Assembly (NCBI RefSeq): GCF_035222485.1
Contig: NC_085924.1
Coordinates: 3,472,001 to 3,536,000 of the forward strand
Source of the DNA: Podospora pseudoanserina
Taxonomy: Eukaryota; Ascomycota; Sordariomycetes; Sordariales; Podosporaceae
Length of the DNA stretch: 64,000 nucleotides
Direction: 5' to 3'
Numbering within the stretch: position 1 is the first letter of the stretch; each line of letters starts with the position of its first letter. Below the pieces are notes generated by a model. It searched no databases. It saw only the letters and a list, made by a program, of their open reading frames with translations, and was not told where the DNA came from. Below, one piece after another: positions 10,701-21,968 of the stretch. The position numbers and the translations under genes were made by a program.

Positions 10701-13700
10701 GGCCGACGACTTGAAACCAATGCAGTAGAAGGGAAGATCATCAATCTTGCTCTTGGCCGTGTCCTTGCCTTCCGTCTTCTCATCCTCGCCGTTGAACTGC
10801 GAGGTCTCATCGGCCAGAATCTTGGTGTCCTTCACGAAGCAGTCCCACTCGTGAGGGTGAAGCTGCTTGAGGTACTCGAGAAGGGTGACACGAGAGTAAG
10901 GCTCGTCTTCACGAATGATTTCTCTCAGGGAGAGGAGAATCTTTTCGCTGTAGTGAGGAATCATGACGGTGAAGGTGGGCATGTTGTCAACGGGCAAGGG
11001 CTCAGGGATGGGCGTCGAGAGCGACTGGGCGAAGAAGGAGATTCTGCGCTCGGCCTCGCTGTAGGCGGGGAAGAACTCGGTCTTGAAAGAGTGATCTTCC
11101 TGCGAGACGAAGAAGGTGGGAGCACGCAGCGTCCTCTTGCCCTCCTGCTCCGAAGGAACCTGGTGGTAGAGAAGCTTCTGGACATGGTCAATGGCCAGGA
11201 GGTGCTCGCGATACATGGAAATGATGATGGCATTCCAAATCTGAGAAATCAGGACCTTGGGCTTGTACTTGATCTCCATGTCGGTGGTTGCCAGGACCTT
11301 GGAGTAGATACGCTTCGGGAGACGAGAGAAGATGTTTCTCCAGGGAGTCCAAATGGAAGAACCGAGGTAGAAGGACCGGGCGATCGAGAACACCGTGTTC
11401 AAGAGCACATACCACAGGTACGTGTCGAGGAAGAAGAAGATCAAATCCGTGATGAGCAAAAGACCGAGCGTGATCTTGGGCTGATGTTGGCAGATCATGT
11501 TGCTCAGGAAAAAGTCACCCATACAGGACGACGTGTCCATGATGTGCAGATACCGAATAGGGTCCTTGATGGAGAGGGTGAGGTAGGCATAAGACTCTCC
11601 AAACTTGGCGCCAAACACGATAAGCCAGAGGCCGTAAGACATGGCGATGGCCTTGCCCTTGAGACGCGGCCAGCTGGCAGTAAAAGTCTGACTGGCCACG
11701 TACCGCCTCGAGTTCTTGGTCAGGTAGCTTCCAAACAGACCACCGAGCGGCATGATGGAGAAGAAGATGAACGTGATGAGAGCAATGAAGAAGTGGGCGA
11801 TACCGAGGGCCAGCGCGAGAGTAGTGCGCTGCTTGTCGATATAGGCCTTGTCGTCCTTCTCGGGCATGAAGACGTAAACGCCGGGAGCGACGTTGAGGAT
11901 GAAGACCAGAATGAGGAACATCAACTTTTTGGTCAAGTGCTGCGCGCCCGCCCACTTCCTTGGAACGTAGGCCCATTCCGTGATGGTGGCGGCCACTTGG
12001 ATACCGGAAGCGATGGCACCACCGAACCCGACGATGGACCAATGGGCAGCCTTCTCGGGCCACTGGTTGACTTCTTGTTCGTACTTGACGGTGATGAGCG
12101 TGGGGGAGTTGTAGGCCGTGTAGAACCAGAACATGGTCAGGTGAATAATCCAGATGCGGTTGAAGTTGACGAGGAGATGGAACCAGGAACGCGTTTCCTT
12201 GTAGGTCTTGAAGAAGCACTTCTTCCAGTTGACATCCTTGAGCTTGAGGTAACGTTCCGCGGGAGGAACGTCGACGAGCTTGGTCTTGTCCTCGAGCACG
12301 ATGCGCTCAATGCCCTCGGGGTACCAGAAGAGCTGGTTGCAATCATCGTAGCCGATGATCTGCTCATGGTCGCGTTCGCGACGGACATAGACACCGTTGG
12401 AAATTTCGTAGCCCTGGTCTCTGCAGTACTGATACAGAGGCGTGATCACGTTGTTCAGGAAGGTGAACTCCTCCACCGGCTCAACAAGGTTTTGGCAGGC
12501 GGGCGAGTTGAGATAATCGTCGGCGCACTTGAAGATAAAGCAGAGACATTCCGCCATGAAGCGAACCTGGTTGGCCTCGCCCCAGCAGAGCAAGAACAGA
12601 GCGAGCTGCCTCACCCGATCGTGCTGCGACATGCGGTTCATTCTCGTCTTCCAGCGGTACTCGGCCGCCTCCAACGAGTCATCGCCCTCGAGATCTTCCA
12701 AAGCCTCGGCCTCGTTTTCGGGACCCGGGCCCTTGCCCTTCTTCGCCTTCTTCTTGGCCTTCTTGCCCTTCATGTTGGCGAAACCGACGGCGTCGTCCAG
12801 GTCAAGATGGGCAGCAAAGTACCACTTGCGGTAGTTGGCGTTGTCGCCACCAATGTAATCGGCATGGAGAGACAGCAGGGCCTGGTTGGGCGTCATGCGG
12901 GACGCGCGCGAATCCAGAAGTGTCATCAAGTGGTCGTACATGTTGCGCATGCTGTCGCGCTGGAAACCGAATTTCGCCGTCAAGTCCAAAAAGATGTCCT
13001 CCACCTCCTCCTTGGAGAGGGGAATCTGGGCATCCGAAGTCCAGGCGGGATAGGGTTCCCTGGAGCGCTGACCGGCGGGCAGGACATTGCTGTAGTCCAT
13101 TCCGTAGTTGGGCGTAGAGGCGCCGGAGGAGCGGTTGCCACCATAGGAGATCTGCGACGATGGTGGGCGGTATCCGCGGTTGCCTCCCTCATCGTTGTAG
13201 CCGTTATTGTACTGCTCATCACCGCGTCCATAGTAGTCCATGTCGGCTGCTCTGGCCATGTCGGACCTCATCGTGAAGTCGCTGAAGGTCTCCGAATCGT
13301 CTTCGGAGCCCTGCCTTGGACCCTGACCATTGCCACCGTAGCCACCTTGACCGTACCCTTGATCGTAGTAGCCATTGTTGCCTCTCTGGCCGTTGTTGTA
13401 GTAATCGTCCTGGTACTGGTCGTTGTTGTCGTAGTAGCCGCCATCTTGCTGGTACGGGTTATTGGGGTCGGCGTTGTAGTAACCACTGGGCCATCAAAGT
13501 CAACTCTGCCCGCCTATTCTATCCATTTCGCATCAAGAGCCAGAACTTACGATTCGTCATAGTAGCCATCGCCTTGCTGATTGCCGCGGCCCTGGGCGTG
13601 ACCGCTATTTGGCTGGTTGTCATAGTACTGTTGGTCGTCTTGATAGTAGGCGTCATTGCCGTGCTGGCCTCCGTGACCGCCTTGACCGTAGCCGTCATCG

Positions 13701-13771
13701 TACTCATCGCGGCCGTTGTAGCCGCCTTGGCCCTGGCCCTGGCCTCCCTGGCCTTGGGGATATCCCGACAT
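7777..13771 (-). CDS. fks1: 1,3-beta-D-glucan synthase catalytic subunit (GT48)
   Basis: Plasma-membrane enzyme that makes cell-wall beta-1,3-glucan from UDP-glucose; target of echinocandins. Exons: 13771-13551, 13485-8167, 8113-7777, giving 1958 residues, normal for a mould Fks1. The first about 130 residues are Gly/Gln/Tyr/Asn-rich low complexity. The FKS1 domain 1 region and a first set of membrane helices follow ([14 protein letters not shown]). The central GT48 domain includes [19 protein letters not shown] and [20 protein letters not shown], followed by a C-terminal helix cluster. Echinocandin hot spot 1 reads YLTLSIKDP with Tyr at residue 708; hot spot 2 reads DWVYRSILS. The last exon begins [13 protein letters not shown], matching family C-termini. 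The codons are strongly C-ending throughout, as expected for high expression. This leaves a 1788-codon open frame on the opposite strand that is only a shadow. Confidence 0.97.
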
Positions 13772-16700
13772 GTTGGGCAACAAAGTCGTCTGCTGGCAAT
13801 TAGCCAAAACTGTCACGATCGTGTCCGGACTCGGAAAGCCGAAGGGTCCAAATCAACATTTCCACCAGGCGTTGCGGGTGCCAAACTCACCGTATCAGAG
13901 GCTCATGGAGCAGTTGCCGGGGAAGTGGGTGTGGCGTTGTCGACCCGAAAAATGGGAGTCTTGTCGTGTCAAAATGTCCAAGAAGTGGCCGGCCACCGCA
14001 AGAGGAGCAAAAACTCGACAAGCTATGATTTTTGGGTTTGGGTTGGGCGCTGAAGAGCAGAGAAAGGTGCCGGATAACGTGCGTGTTGTTGATTGTTGAT
14101 GCACAACAGGAGCAGAATCCGACCAACGAGGGTGAGCGATTGGCGGCGCTGTGGGGCGCAGAGAAGAGGGAGGTTGGCTTGGGGATGGTGGCGGTATGCA
14201 AGAAAACAGGCCGCTAACAATTCGTGCGTGGGTCCCCCCCCCTTTCAGCGAAACTGGGTTTTCTTTGATTGATTAATGGAAAGGAATCAAAAAGATTATG
14301 GATGGATTGGTTGATTGATTGATTGGATATGCTTCAGCGACCGTAGTGTAATGTGTCGTCCTTGAGGGTCGTTTCGGCGCGACGGATCCAGACGGCGTCG
14401 TGTCTCGAATGCCGGCACGCAGCTCAAAAGGCAGGCGACCGCTGGATTGCAACGGTTCCTACACGGGGCGACGGGCGGCGGGCGACGGCGGGCGACGGTG
14501 GGCGACTGGCGACTTTCTACTACCTGAACGAGAGACGGTAGAGGTGTCGGAAGCAGCAGGTGAGCGAGCGAGCGTCGAGAGAGAGAAAAGAGAGGAGAGG
14601 AAAGAAAGAGAAGAAGAAAAAGAGGAGGCACTGGCCACGGAAGGATGTTTGGCTAGTGTTGGCCTTGCTCTTGGGAAGGGAAAGAAGCAGGGAAATGGGC
14701 AGGAAAAAGGAGGCATTCATTCGGCCACTCGCTGAGCAGGGGAGCAGGGATGGGCGGTGCGTTTCGTCTCGGGCTCGGAAAGACACCAGGGGTGGAAGCA
14801 TCTGCCAGGGGAAGACGGACGAGGGAGGGCACCGTGTCGACCTGCCAGCGGAAGCACTGTGCTGCTCCCATTTGTCAGGCACGCGCTTGCTTTCACGCCG
14901 GATGCCTCTCTGCCTCACATTCTGTTTTCCCCGGATTCAGACGAAGCTGCTGATGCTTGTTTCGCTGCCGGATACAAGTCACAGCCTCAGACATAAAACA
15001 CACTTCTCTCTTTCTCTCATTCTCTCCATCTCCCTCTCTCATTCCGTCCATCTCCCTCTCTCATTCTCTCTATCCCCCTCTCTCCCTCTCCCTCACTCTC
15101 ACATCAACAGGGAACGCAAGTTGGCAGCTGCAGCAAAGTCGCCGGTGCCGTCTGCAAATTGCAACCCCAACTCCTGAAGACTTGCATTTCGTCGCGCCAC
15201 CATCTCGATTTACATAAGCAGATTTTGACCAATGGGAGACTCCAGTTCGGGATACCGCCGGCTCGCTGCCGGGCTGGCGCGGGCTGGCGACTCGAAATTG
15301 CACCGTATCAGAATCCACGGCTCCGCCACCCAGCTTCCAACTGTCGCCCCACCCCCAAAAATCAATTGGCCCTCCAATCGCTGCCCCTGAGAAAAGATTC
15401 CGTTCCCACCAAGGTTTCGACAGGGAACAGCTGGCAGGGCGGGCCAAGGCACATCAACGCCAAAGCTTGGTCTTCGAGAAGCACATCGATGACGACGACC
15501 TTCAGAATGGATTCCTCTTTGAGCAAGGAAAAAAACAAGGAATCTATCCCACTATTTGACCCTCTCTCCATACAACAACTCAGCTTATCGGAGACATCCC
15601 ATTGGCAAACTGTCAAAACCGGTCAAAAGCCAGATGGCCGGACTAGTAGCAACTCGGGCGACAGGACGGCATATGCTGGCCACAGATGCTAGATACTACT
15701 GCAAAAGAATCCCCTGATCTCTCGACCACGACATCATGTAGCATCTCGAGGATTCGAGGGAACCGACCACTGGGCTGTGTTTCTTGTCAGTGGTCCAATG
15801 CAGCTAGAGCCCTCTGGACACGAGCATAATCGACCCACGACGTGCCGGACTGGGCCAGTGGCAAACACCTTTCGATGACAAGGTCCTCACGCCCTCACTC
15901 GCTGTGTCTCACAGTTTTATCTCGCGCAATTCCCGAAGCAGCTGAAATCGCGGTGGAGGCTTCGCTGCAGTTTCTTCCAAGGTCTTCCTTTTTTTGGCGG
16001 AGCCGCCATGGATTCGGGCTGGAGCCGCTTCAATATTTTGTACGGCACACCCGACAGGGGCTCTTTGTCAGGCTAGGCCCGGTTTTTCCGAACACAGTGC
16101 GCCAGGACTTTTTGACAAGTTTGACGCCGTCGAGGTGCTTTTGCACAAGATCTGTGCCTCTTCCCCTTTCAGAAGCTCTTCCCCCCACCCCCTTTATCAA
16201 GGAAAACGGTTCCTGTCTAACGTGATCTATTTCCAGCATCAAAAGAGGGGTGCGGCAATACCCCCCGAAAGAGAAAACAACAAGTCTGACGTTGCGCGGT
16301 TCACCTGCCGGATGACCGGTAATTAATCGATATATCCAAACGACCAACACCCACCATATTCTTGTTCAAATCTGCAAGGAACGAGGCAACCAGAATGCGA
16401 GATTCACACCTCCAATTGTCCCCCTCACTGCCCCATGACGAAGGTTGCAATGTGATTTCTCCCACCTACACTTACCTGTCTGAAACAGCAAACACACTTC
16501 ACCAAAAACATTTATTTCTCTCTGTCTGCATACTTCGATCGATCGACTCCTCTGTGGATCATTGGTCTTTTTATCGAATTCCGAGTGGCAGGTCAGTCGT
16601 TCTTGGCACACTAGCAACCTCCGAAAGGGACGTTTGCTGTTGTGCTGGCCATGCATGATAAACTTACCAGAAAGATAGATATCAACAAAATCAAGAATTT

Positions 16701-18177
16701 GCCAAAAAAAAAAAAAAAAAAAAAAGAAATGAGCCAGCTCATCGCATGAGATCCGTTTCTTCCTTTGCCTTTTTTACCCGGACCGAGACCAGGACGGGAG
16801 ACCACTGGACTGACCGGCCAATATGACCGGCCGCCCGTCATCCCATGTTGAAGACCACCTTCGAGATCAGCAGTGTGACAGAACCGCTTGCGTGGTGTGA
16901 CTTGGGTGAACGTCGTCAAATACTGTGTACTGCTCGGACATTGCTCAAGACAAGTCTGGCCCCGAGCCGGGCATTCAACCTCTGAACCACTGCGCTGGTA
17001 ACTGCGTTACTTGTGAGTCTGGTGAGGACGGATCTGGTAAGAAGCCCGATGAGGCGAGGAATGCCCATATCAGTCACGCTGTGCTGCTTTTTTGCTGCAA
17101 CCGTTCGAATACATCTGTCAGGAGGTTACAAACACCGTAATACAGCCCCAGCACACCACCCAACACGCCAGTCTTCTTCTTTTTCCTCGTGAAGAGAACA
17201 AGTGTGAGACAGCGTTAGACCCTAACCTGCACGCCCACGATAACTCCTCATACAGATTTGCAGCGCCTCAGTGCAGTAGTCTGAGTGACAGATAGATAAC
17301 CATATAGAGCAGATCAGCAGTGTCACACGCCACCTGCTGCTCTTTATACAGCAGGTTTGTTACAACACAGTGTATGTGGTGATGTGGAAACCGCGCGGCC
17401 CGCGAGGCGAAAACATTGGAAATAAAAAAAACCACATGGCGATCTTCTTGTGTTGGTGTTGGCCAATGAGCCGAGAAAACGACTCAACTTCTGGAACAAC
17501 ACACCCCCACGGGCTGTTCCCGATCACCTAGCTGGACCGTTATCGGCGATTCGGGTCTGTCTTTGATAACGAAAGGTTTGTTCGGAAAGGAGGGAGTCGT
17601 TAGTTTCAAGCCAGCGATTCCATCTTTGGTTTGCTGGGATATTAGATCTGAGAAGTTTTGCATCAAAAGGGCCTGTACAAGCAGTTGTCATTTCCCCCTA
17701 CCATAGGCAATAAACCTTCAATCCAGGGATTGTAACCCTTCACAAAAATTTGTATTCTTGATAATACAATAAAATGAAACGTTCTACTTCCCCCGAAACG
17801 CGGAAAAAAAAAAAATAACAAAATTAAGAAATATTAAAAAAAAAAAAAAAACATACCACCCTAATGCCTAATGAAACAAACTCAAACCTTCCGCAAAAAT
17901 CCACTTGCGGGGCGGGCGGGCATGATGCACGTCCCATCTTTCATCCCATCCACTCAGTCGGGCAGCAGCGGTTGCTCCTGACAACCAGCTCTCTTTTCTT
18001 CCTTCCCCAAATCCCAAAGCGCCGAAACCTGCATCTTTTTTCTTGAACGACTCACACACACACACACACACATGCACACACAAATCAATCTCACCTTCCT
18101 TATCTCGAACGGTGCTCCATTGTTTTTATTTTGTTTCCCTTTCTACGTCCCATTTTGAAGCGGGAGATAAGGCAGAA
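13772..18177. other. 4.4-kb gap without recognised gene (fks1 / GCNA divergent promoters)
   Basis: Both flanking genes start outward from this gap. It contains G-rich fks1 leader DNA (14400-14850), a pyrimidine tract (15000-15110), an A21-type run (16703-16723), a tRNA-like motif on the minus strand near 16950-17010, AT-rich DNA with A-runs (17800-17850) and the CA repeat before the GCNA start. The largest frames (for example 15159-15692 +) have no domain, signal or repeat that I recognise. A long regulatory region or a non-coding transcript is possible; the sequence does not decide. Confidence 0.5.
18052..18072. repeat. (CA)n microsatellite
   Basis: About ten CA dinucleotides lie 105 bp upstream of the chosen GCNA start, within its probable leader. 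Confidence 0.95.
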
Positions 18178-20322
18178 ATGGCGCGACTAGCTGGGAGCGG
18201 GAGGAGGAGGAGGAGGGTGATGCACTGGAGCGATGATCACGAAGACGACACGGAGCAGGACAAGAGCGACAAGGGAAAGAGCAGTGGCGAGGAGGATAGT
18301 GATGATGAGGAGGATGAGGAGGAAGAGGAGGAGGAGTTTCCTTCTCCGAGTGCGTTGGGTACTACTAGGAAGAAGGGTGAGGTTGTTGCTGGGATGAAAA
18401 ATAGCAAGGAAAAGAAGGAGGTGCCACCACCGGCGACGGTAAGGAGGAGGAGGTTGGCGCCTGTCCGGGGGGTGAGTAGTAGTTTGCTGAGGGTTTGGAC
18501 GCCGGAGGGGGGTGAGGAGGGACGGGGAAAGGGGAGGGGGAAGGGGAGGAGGATGAAGGCGGTGGTGAATGAGGATGAGGTGCAGCCGAGGAAGGGGGTT
18601 GAGGGGGGAAATGGGAAGACTAAGGCGGCAAAGGTGAAGGAGTCGTTTGAGGACGAGCAAGAAGAGGAGGAGGAGCCGAGACGGACGAGGGTTGAACTCA
18701 GGACTAGAAAGACCAAGGGGTCTTCATTGAAAGAGTCGCTGGAGTCAAAACCAGAGGAGGAGCAGGAATATGTCTCTGCCAGGGAGGAAGTGAGCATTCT
18801 TGAGGACGTTTCCATATTCGACGACACGTTTCATTCGTGTGAGTCAGAGGAGGACCCGCAAGATGACAGCGACAGCGACAACGACGACGAGGGGGGGAGC
18901 TACACGGAGCAGGGTTCGGACGACGACAGTGAATTTGACCTTGGTCCCCCGCCGAGGAAAGCTCCAGCTGCGGAGTCCCAAGGAAGAGCAAAGCCAGCGC
19001 GAAACTCCAACTCATCAGTTAACTCTTCCCAATCAAAAAAAGCCAAGGCAAAAAACCTAGAAGATAGGTTTTTGCGACTTCGCCTGGACAACATCCCCCT
19101 CCCACCACCACAATCAATTCCATTGACAATTTCGACCCCCACCGAGGAACCCGGATCTTCACCGTCATCAACACCACCCAGACCCGCCCCTGCTCCCCGT
19201 CCAAAAGGCCTAGTATCACCCACCAAACTCCCTCGCATCCCCAACACCCCCCACCGACCATCAACAGACATGTTCTGGTCCCAAGAATTCGTCGAAGACT
19301 GGAACGACCAACACTCCCCAGCAAAACAACTTTTCCCTTCCAAACCACCACCACCCCCTCATCCTCCTCCTCCTCCTCTCCCAACCACAACCAGCAAACC
19401 ACCCTCCTCCTCCTCCTTCTCCTCCTCCCCCGCCAAAAAAACCGCCTCAGAACGCCAATCCCTCAAAGAATTCGAAACCAACCGTCTCTCCCTCGCAGAG
19501 ACATTCCTCTCCCTCCTCGACACCCGCATCACCTCCTCCCAACTCTCCACCCTGTCCGCCTCGACAGGCGGCATAAAAATCATCTGGTCCCGCACCCTAG
19601 CCACCACGGCCGGGCGGGCAAACTGGAAAAGGGAAACGTTCCGCCCGCCGAATTCCCCTCCTGTATTCCGGCACCATTGCTCTATCGAGTTGTCGACCAA
19701 GGTCATCACCACGCCTCACAGGTTGTACAATGTGCTCGCGCACGAGTTTTGCCATCTCTGCAATTTCATGATTAGTGGCATCACCACCAACCCTCACGGG
19801 AAGGAGTTCAAGGCTTGGGGGGAGAAGGTGACGGGGGTGTTTGGGAAGGAGTATGGGATCGAGGTTACGACGAAGCATACTTATGAAATTGAATTTAGGT
19901 ATGTGTGGGAGTGTGGGGGGTGTGGGATGGGGTATAAGAGGCATTCGAAGAGTATCGATGTGGGGAGGCATAGGTGTGGGGTTTGTAAGGGGGTGCTGGT
20001 GCAGGTTAAGCCGACGCCAAGGGGAGGGGGTGGGAAGGCTGGTGACAGTGGTGGTGGTGGTGGTGGTGGTGGTGGTGGTCAAGAAAAGAAGCAGAGCGCG
20101 TACCAGATTTTTATGAAGGAGGAGATGAAGAGGGTCAAGGCGGAGCAGCCGGGGATGCAACAGAAGGATGTGATGAAGGTTGTGGCGGAGAGGTGGAAGG
20201 CTGAGAAGGAGAGGAATGGGGGGGTGGTGGTGATGGTGGCGGGTTCAAAGGAGGGGACGCCAGAGGTGAAGTTGCCGGTGAGAGGGGGGAAGAAGGAGAT
20301 TGAGGTGGTGGATTTGACGTGA
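18178..20322 (+). CDS. GCNA-like SprT protease with acidic region, HMG box and C-terminal SIM
   Basis: Resembles GCNA/ACRC, relatives of Spartan/Wss1 that help clear DNA-protein crosslinks. Single exon, 714 residues. Residues 1-320 are highly charged and disordered, with Glu/Asp runs and the acidic motif EDVSIFDDTFHS. A Pro/Ser-rich linker holds NLEDRFLRLRLDNIPLP. The SprT domain (about 450-580) has WSRTLATTAGRANW, the zinc-protease motif HEFCH at 522-526, and a probable third zinc ligand His 540 in NPHGKEF. A zinc ribbon follows (ECGGCGMGY... HRCGVC). After a Gly run comes an HMG-box-like segment (SAYQIFMKEEMKRV, about 636-682). The protein ends in IEVVDLT, a classical SUMO-interacting motif. 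An in-frame ATG exists at 18043, but it would translate the CA repeat, so 18178 is preferred. Activity and substrate are inferred from family. Confidence 0.88.
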   Translation: MARLAGSGRRRRRVMHWSDDHEDDTEQDKSDKGKSSGEEDSDDEEDEEEEEEEFPSPSALGTTRKKGEVVAGMKNSKEKKEVPPPATVRRRRLAPVRGVSSSLLRVWTPEGGEEGRGKGRGKGRRMKAVVNEDEVQPRKGVEGGNGKTKAAKVKESFEDEQEEEEEPRRTRVELRTRKTKGSSLKESLESKPEEEQEYVSAREEVSILEDVSIFDDTFHSCESEEDPQDDSDSDNDDEGGSYTEQGSDDDSEFDLGPPPRKAPAAESQGRAKPARNSNSSVNSSQSKKAKAKNLEDRFLRLRLDNIPLPPPQSIPLTISTPTEEPGSSPSSTPPRPAPAPRPKGLVSPTKLPRIPNTPHRPSTDMFWSQEFVEDWNDQHSPAKQLFPSKPPPPPHPPPPPLPTTTSKPPSSSSFSSSPAKKTASERQSLKEFETNRLSLAETFLSLLDTRITSSQLSTLSASTGGIKIIWSRTLATTAGRANWKRETFRPPNSPPVFRHHCSIELSTKVITTPHRLYNVLAHEFCHLCNFMISGITTNPHGKEFKAWGEKVTGVFGKEYGIEVTTKHTYEIEFRYVWECGGCGMGYKRHSKSIDVGRHRCGVCKGVLVQVKPTPRGGGGKAGDSGGGGGGGGGGQEKKQSAYQIFMKEEMKRVKAEQPGMQQKDVMKVVAERWKAEKERNGGVVVMVAGSKEGTPEVKLPVRGGKKEIEVVDLT

Positions 20323-20742
20323 TGAGGTGATGGGAATATGTATAAGAAAACTAAGATACCCCTGATAGAACATTGTAGGCTGCATACAAGAAAGCAGATT
20401 TAAGAAGCTAAGTGAATCAATCAATTAACAGCATTTCGAACATGTGTACAACCTTGTTCATGACATTGATCAAAGATGGCCTTTCGAACAAGAAAAGCAG
20501 ACTGCGCTTCATTCATGGTATGCATTCAAAAGGCAATATAAAAACACTTCGTGACTTCGTCAAAGATGTCCCTTTAACAAACACACCCCCATTCCCATTT
20601 ATCCTTCCAACAGCAAGACCGACCCAACACGTCCAGGTAACCCAACCTATATACCATATCTAAACACTTCCAACCGCCAACACCCGGGTATCACACATCC
20701 CCATAAATCTCACTTGACACCAAGCTCCCGTCCCCCTCCTCG
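20323..20742. other. Convergent 3' intergenic region
   Basis: 420 bp of AT-rich DNA between the GCNA and mog1 stops, consistent with two 3' UTRs. Nothing else is seen. Confidence 0.6.
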
Positions 20743-21413
20743 CTAAATCTCGTTAAACAACCCCCAATCCTTCACATCAAAACTCTCCCAAATCCTCGCC
20801 GCATACTCGACCGCATCCCCAATCAGCTCGCCCTGCTTCCCCATCGCCAGGTCAATCTCCTCCTCGTCATACTCCCCCTTGATGTGCGGCACATTGATCG
20901 TCACGAGGATATCCGTCTGCTCCTTCTCCAGCCTGATCAGCGTCAGGATCAATGCGGTAAAGTCGGGAGCGCCCTGTCTCTCTCCCTCTCGCTGCCTGTG
21001 TGTTTGCGTCGCGATCAAGGTGTAAGCGGGGATATCTTCCCTGTTACGCCCCCCACGGTCAGTATTTGATGGGAAGGGGGAGGGAGGAGGAAAACATACG
21101 AGAGGTGGCTGATCTGAGTCTCGGTTGTATTCCACACCTGAACCGTCTCGGCCGCGTCCTCGACGCCGACGAGCTCCTCGAGGTGGGTGGTCAGGGCTTT
21201 GGCGTCCCGCTCGAGGGGGTCGTCGGACGAGGACGAGGAGGAGACGCGCTCGGTGATGTCAACTATGATGGAGGTGAAGCCGTCTTTGTCGATGTAGACT
21301 TCTTGGTTGTCGGGGACTTGGCGGAGCTTGGAGACGTCGGCGAAGTTGGTGGGGAGGTCGACTGTGAGGGCGCCGCCGAAGAGAGGGGTTGGTTGGAAGG
21401 TGTGGCGGGGCAT
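20743..21413 (-). CDS. mog1: Mog1-like Ran GTPase-binding nuclear import factor
   Basis: Mog1 binds Gsp1/Ran, promotes GTP release and supports nuclear protein import. Exons: 21413-21100 and 21040-20743, giving 203 residues, typical for the family. The N-terminus PLFGGALTVDLPTNFADVS and the following RQVPDNQEVYIDKDG carry the Mog1 signature. Exon 2 continues the fold with TLIATQTHRQ and the strand ILVTINVPHIKG, ending in a Glu-rich helix and YAARIWESFDVKDWGLF. The intron has a GTATGT donor and an internal CTGAC branch and is phase 2. The start is the only ATG upstream of PLFGGAL in frame and close to it. The gene is convergent with GCNA and divergent from the HIT gene. Confidence 0.93.
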
Positions 21414-21968
21414 TTTGGAGAGGGTACTCTGTCGGGCAGTGTAGGAGATGCAGTAGGTTGGTGATGGAGCTGGGGAGAGGAAAGGAGGTTTGCGACACAG
21501 GTTGCGACTGGGCAGGTGTAATAAGAAATGTAGATCAGGTATGAGTTTGCGCGGCAAGGCGGCAGTGATGGCTGGATGGCGGGGTCCAAACACAGCTTCG
21601 TGATCCGTGGGGCTGCTGAGAGTGGGCAGTTTGCGGGGTAACTGTCTCGTCTTTTGCTGCTGCGCCCGGGTTTTGGGCTGCGCCGCAGAAGATGTGTAAC
21701 AGGGTCTTGGTCTTTTGGGCCTGACTACCTGTCAAGCAACATGGAAATCAAGGCGTCTTTATGTCTGTAATTCGATATATCTTCCGAAGCGCTACAAGTC
21801 TCCCTTTTGCCCTAAACAGCTTAGCTCCTTAGCTCAGCTTCCCGCCAAGCCTCAACTCGAACCTCACCTTAGCCAGGGGAGAAAGCTACGTCACTCTTCC
21901 CCCCCGCTCTCTCACTCACACACCCTCACAACTTCGTCTCATCTCACCTGAAACTTCTCAGTTGGCAA
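21414..21968. other. Divergent promoter region, mog1 / HIT
   Basis: 555 bp with pyrimidine-rich DNA before the HIT start. No separate gene is seen. Confidence 0.6.

Noticed and set aside
8196-13562. 1788-codon open frame on the + strand across fks1
   Set aside because: It is codon-aligned antisense to fks1. The strong C-ending codon bias removes TTA, CTA and TCA codons and so leaves the opposite strand open. Its translation is low-complexity Glu/Gly/Val/Arg without domains.
15159-15692. 177-codon + strand frame in the 4.4-kb gap
   Set aside because: Composition is mixed, with no domain, signal or splice support, and other frames of similar length overlap it.
16864-17323. 13-bp direct repeat AGATCAGCAGTGT flanking 430 bp, considered as a target-site duplication
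   Set aside because: No poly-A tail, inverted ends or coding relic inside, and a 13-bp match at this distance can arise by chance in a 64-kb scan.
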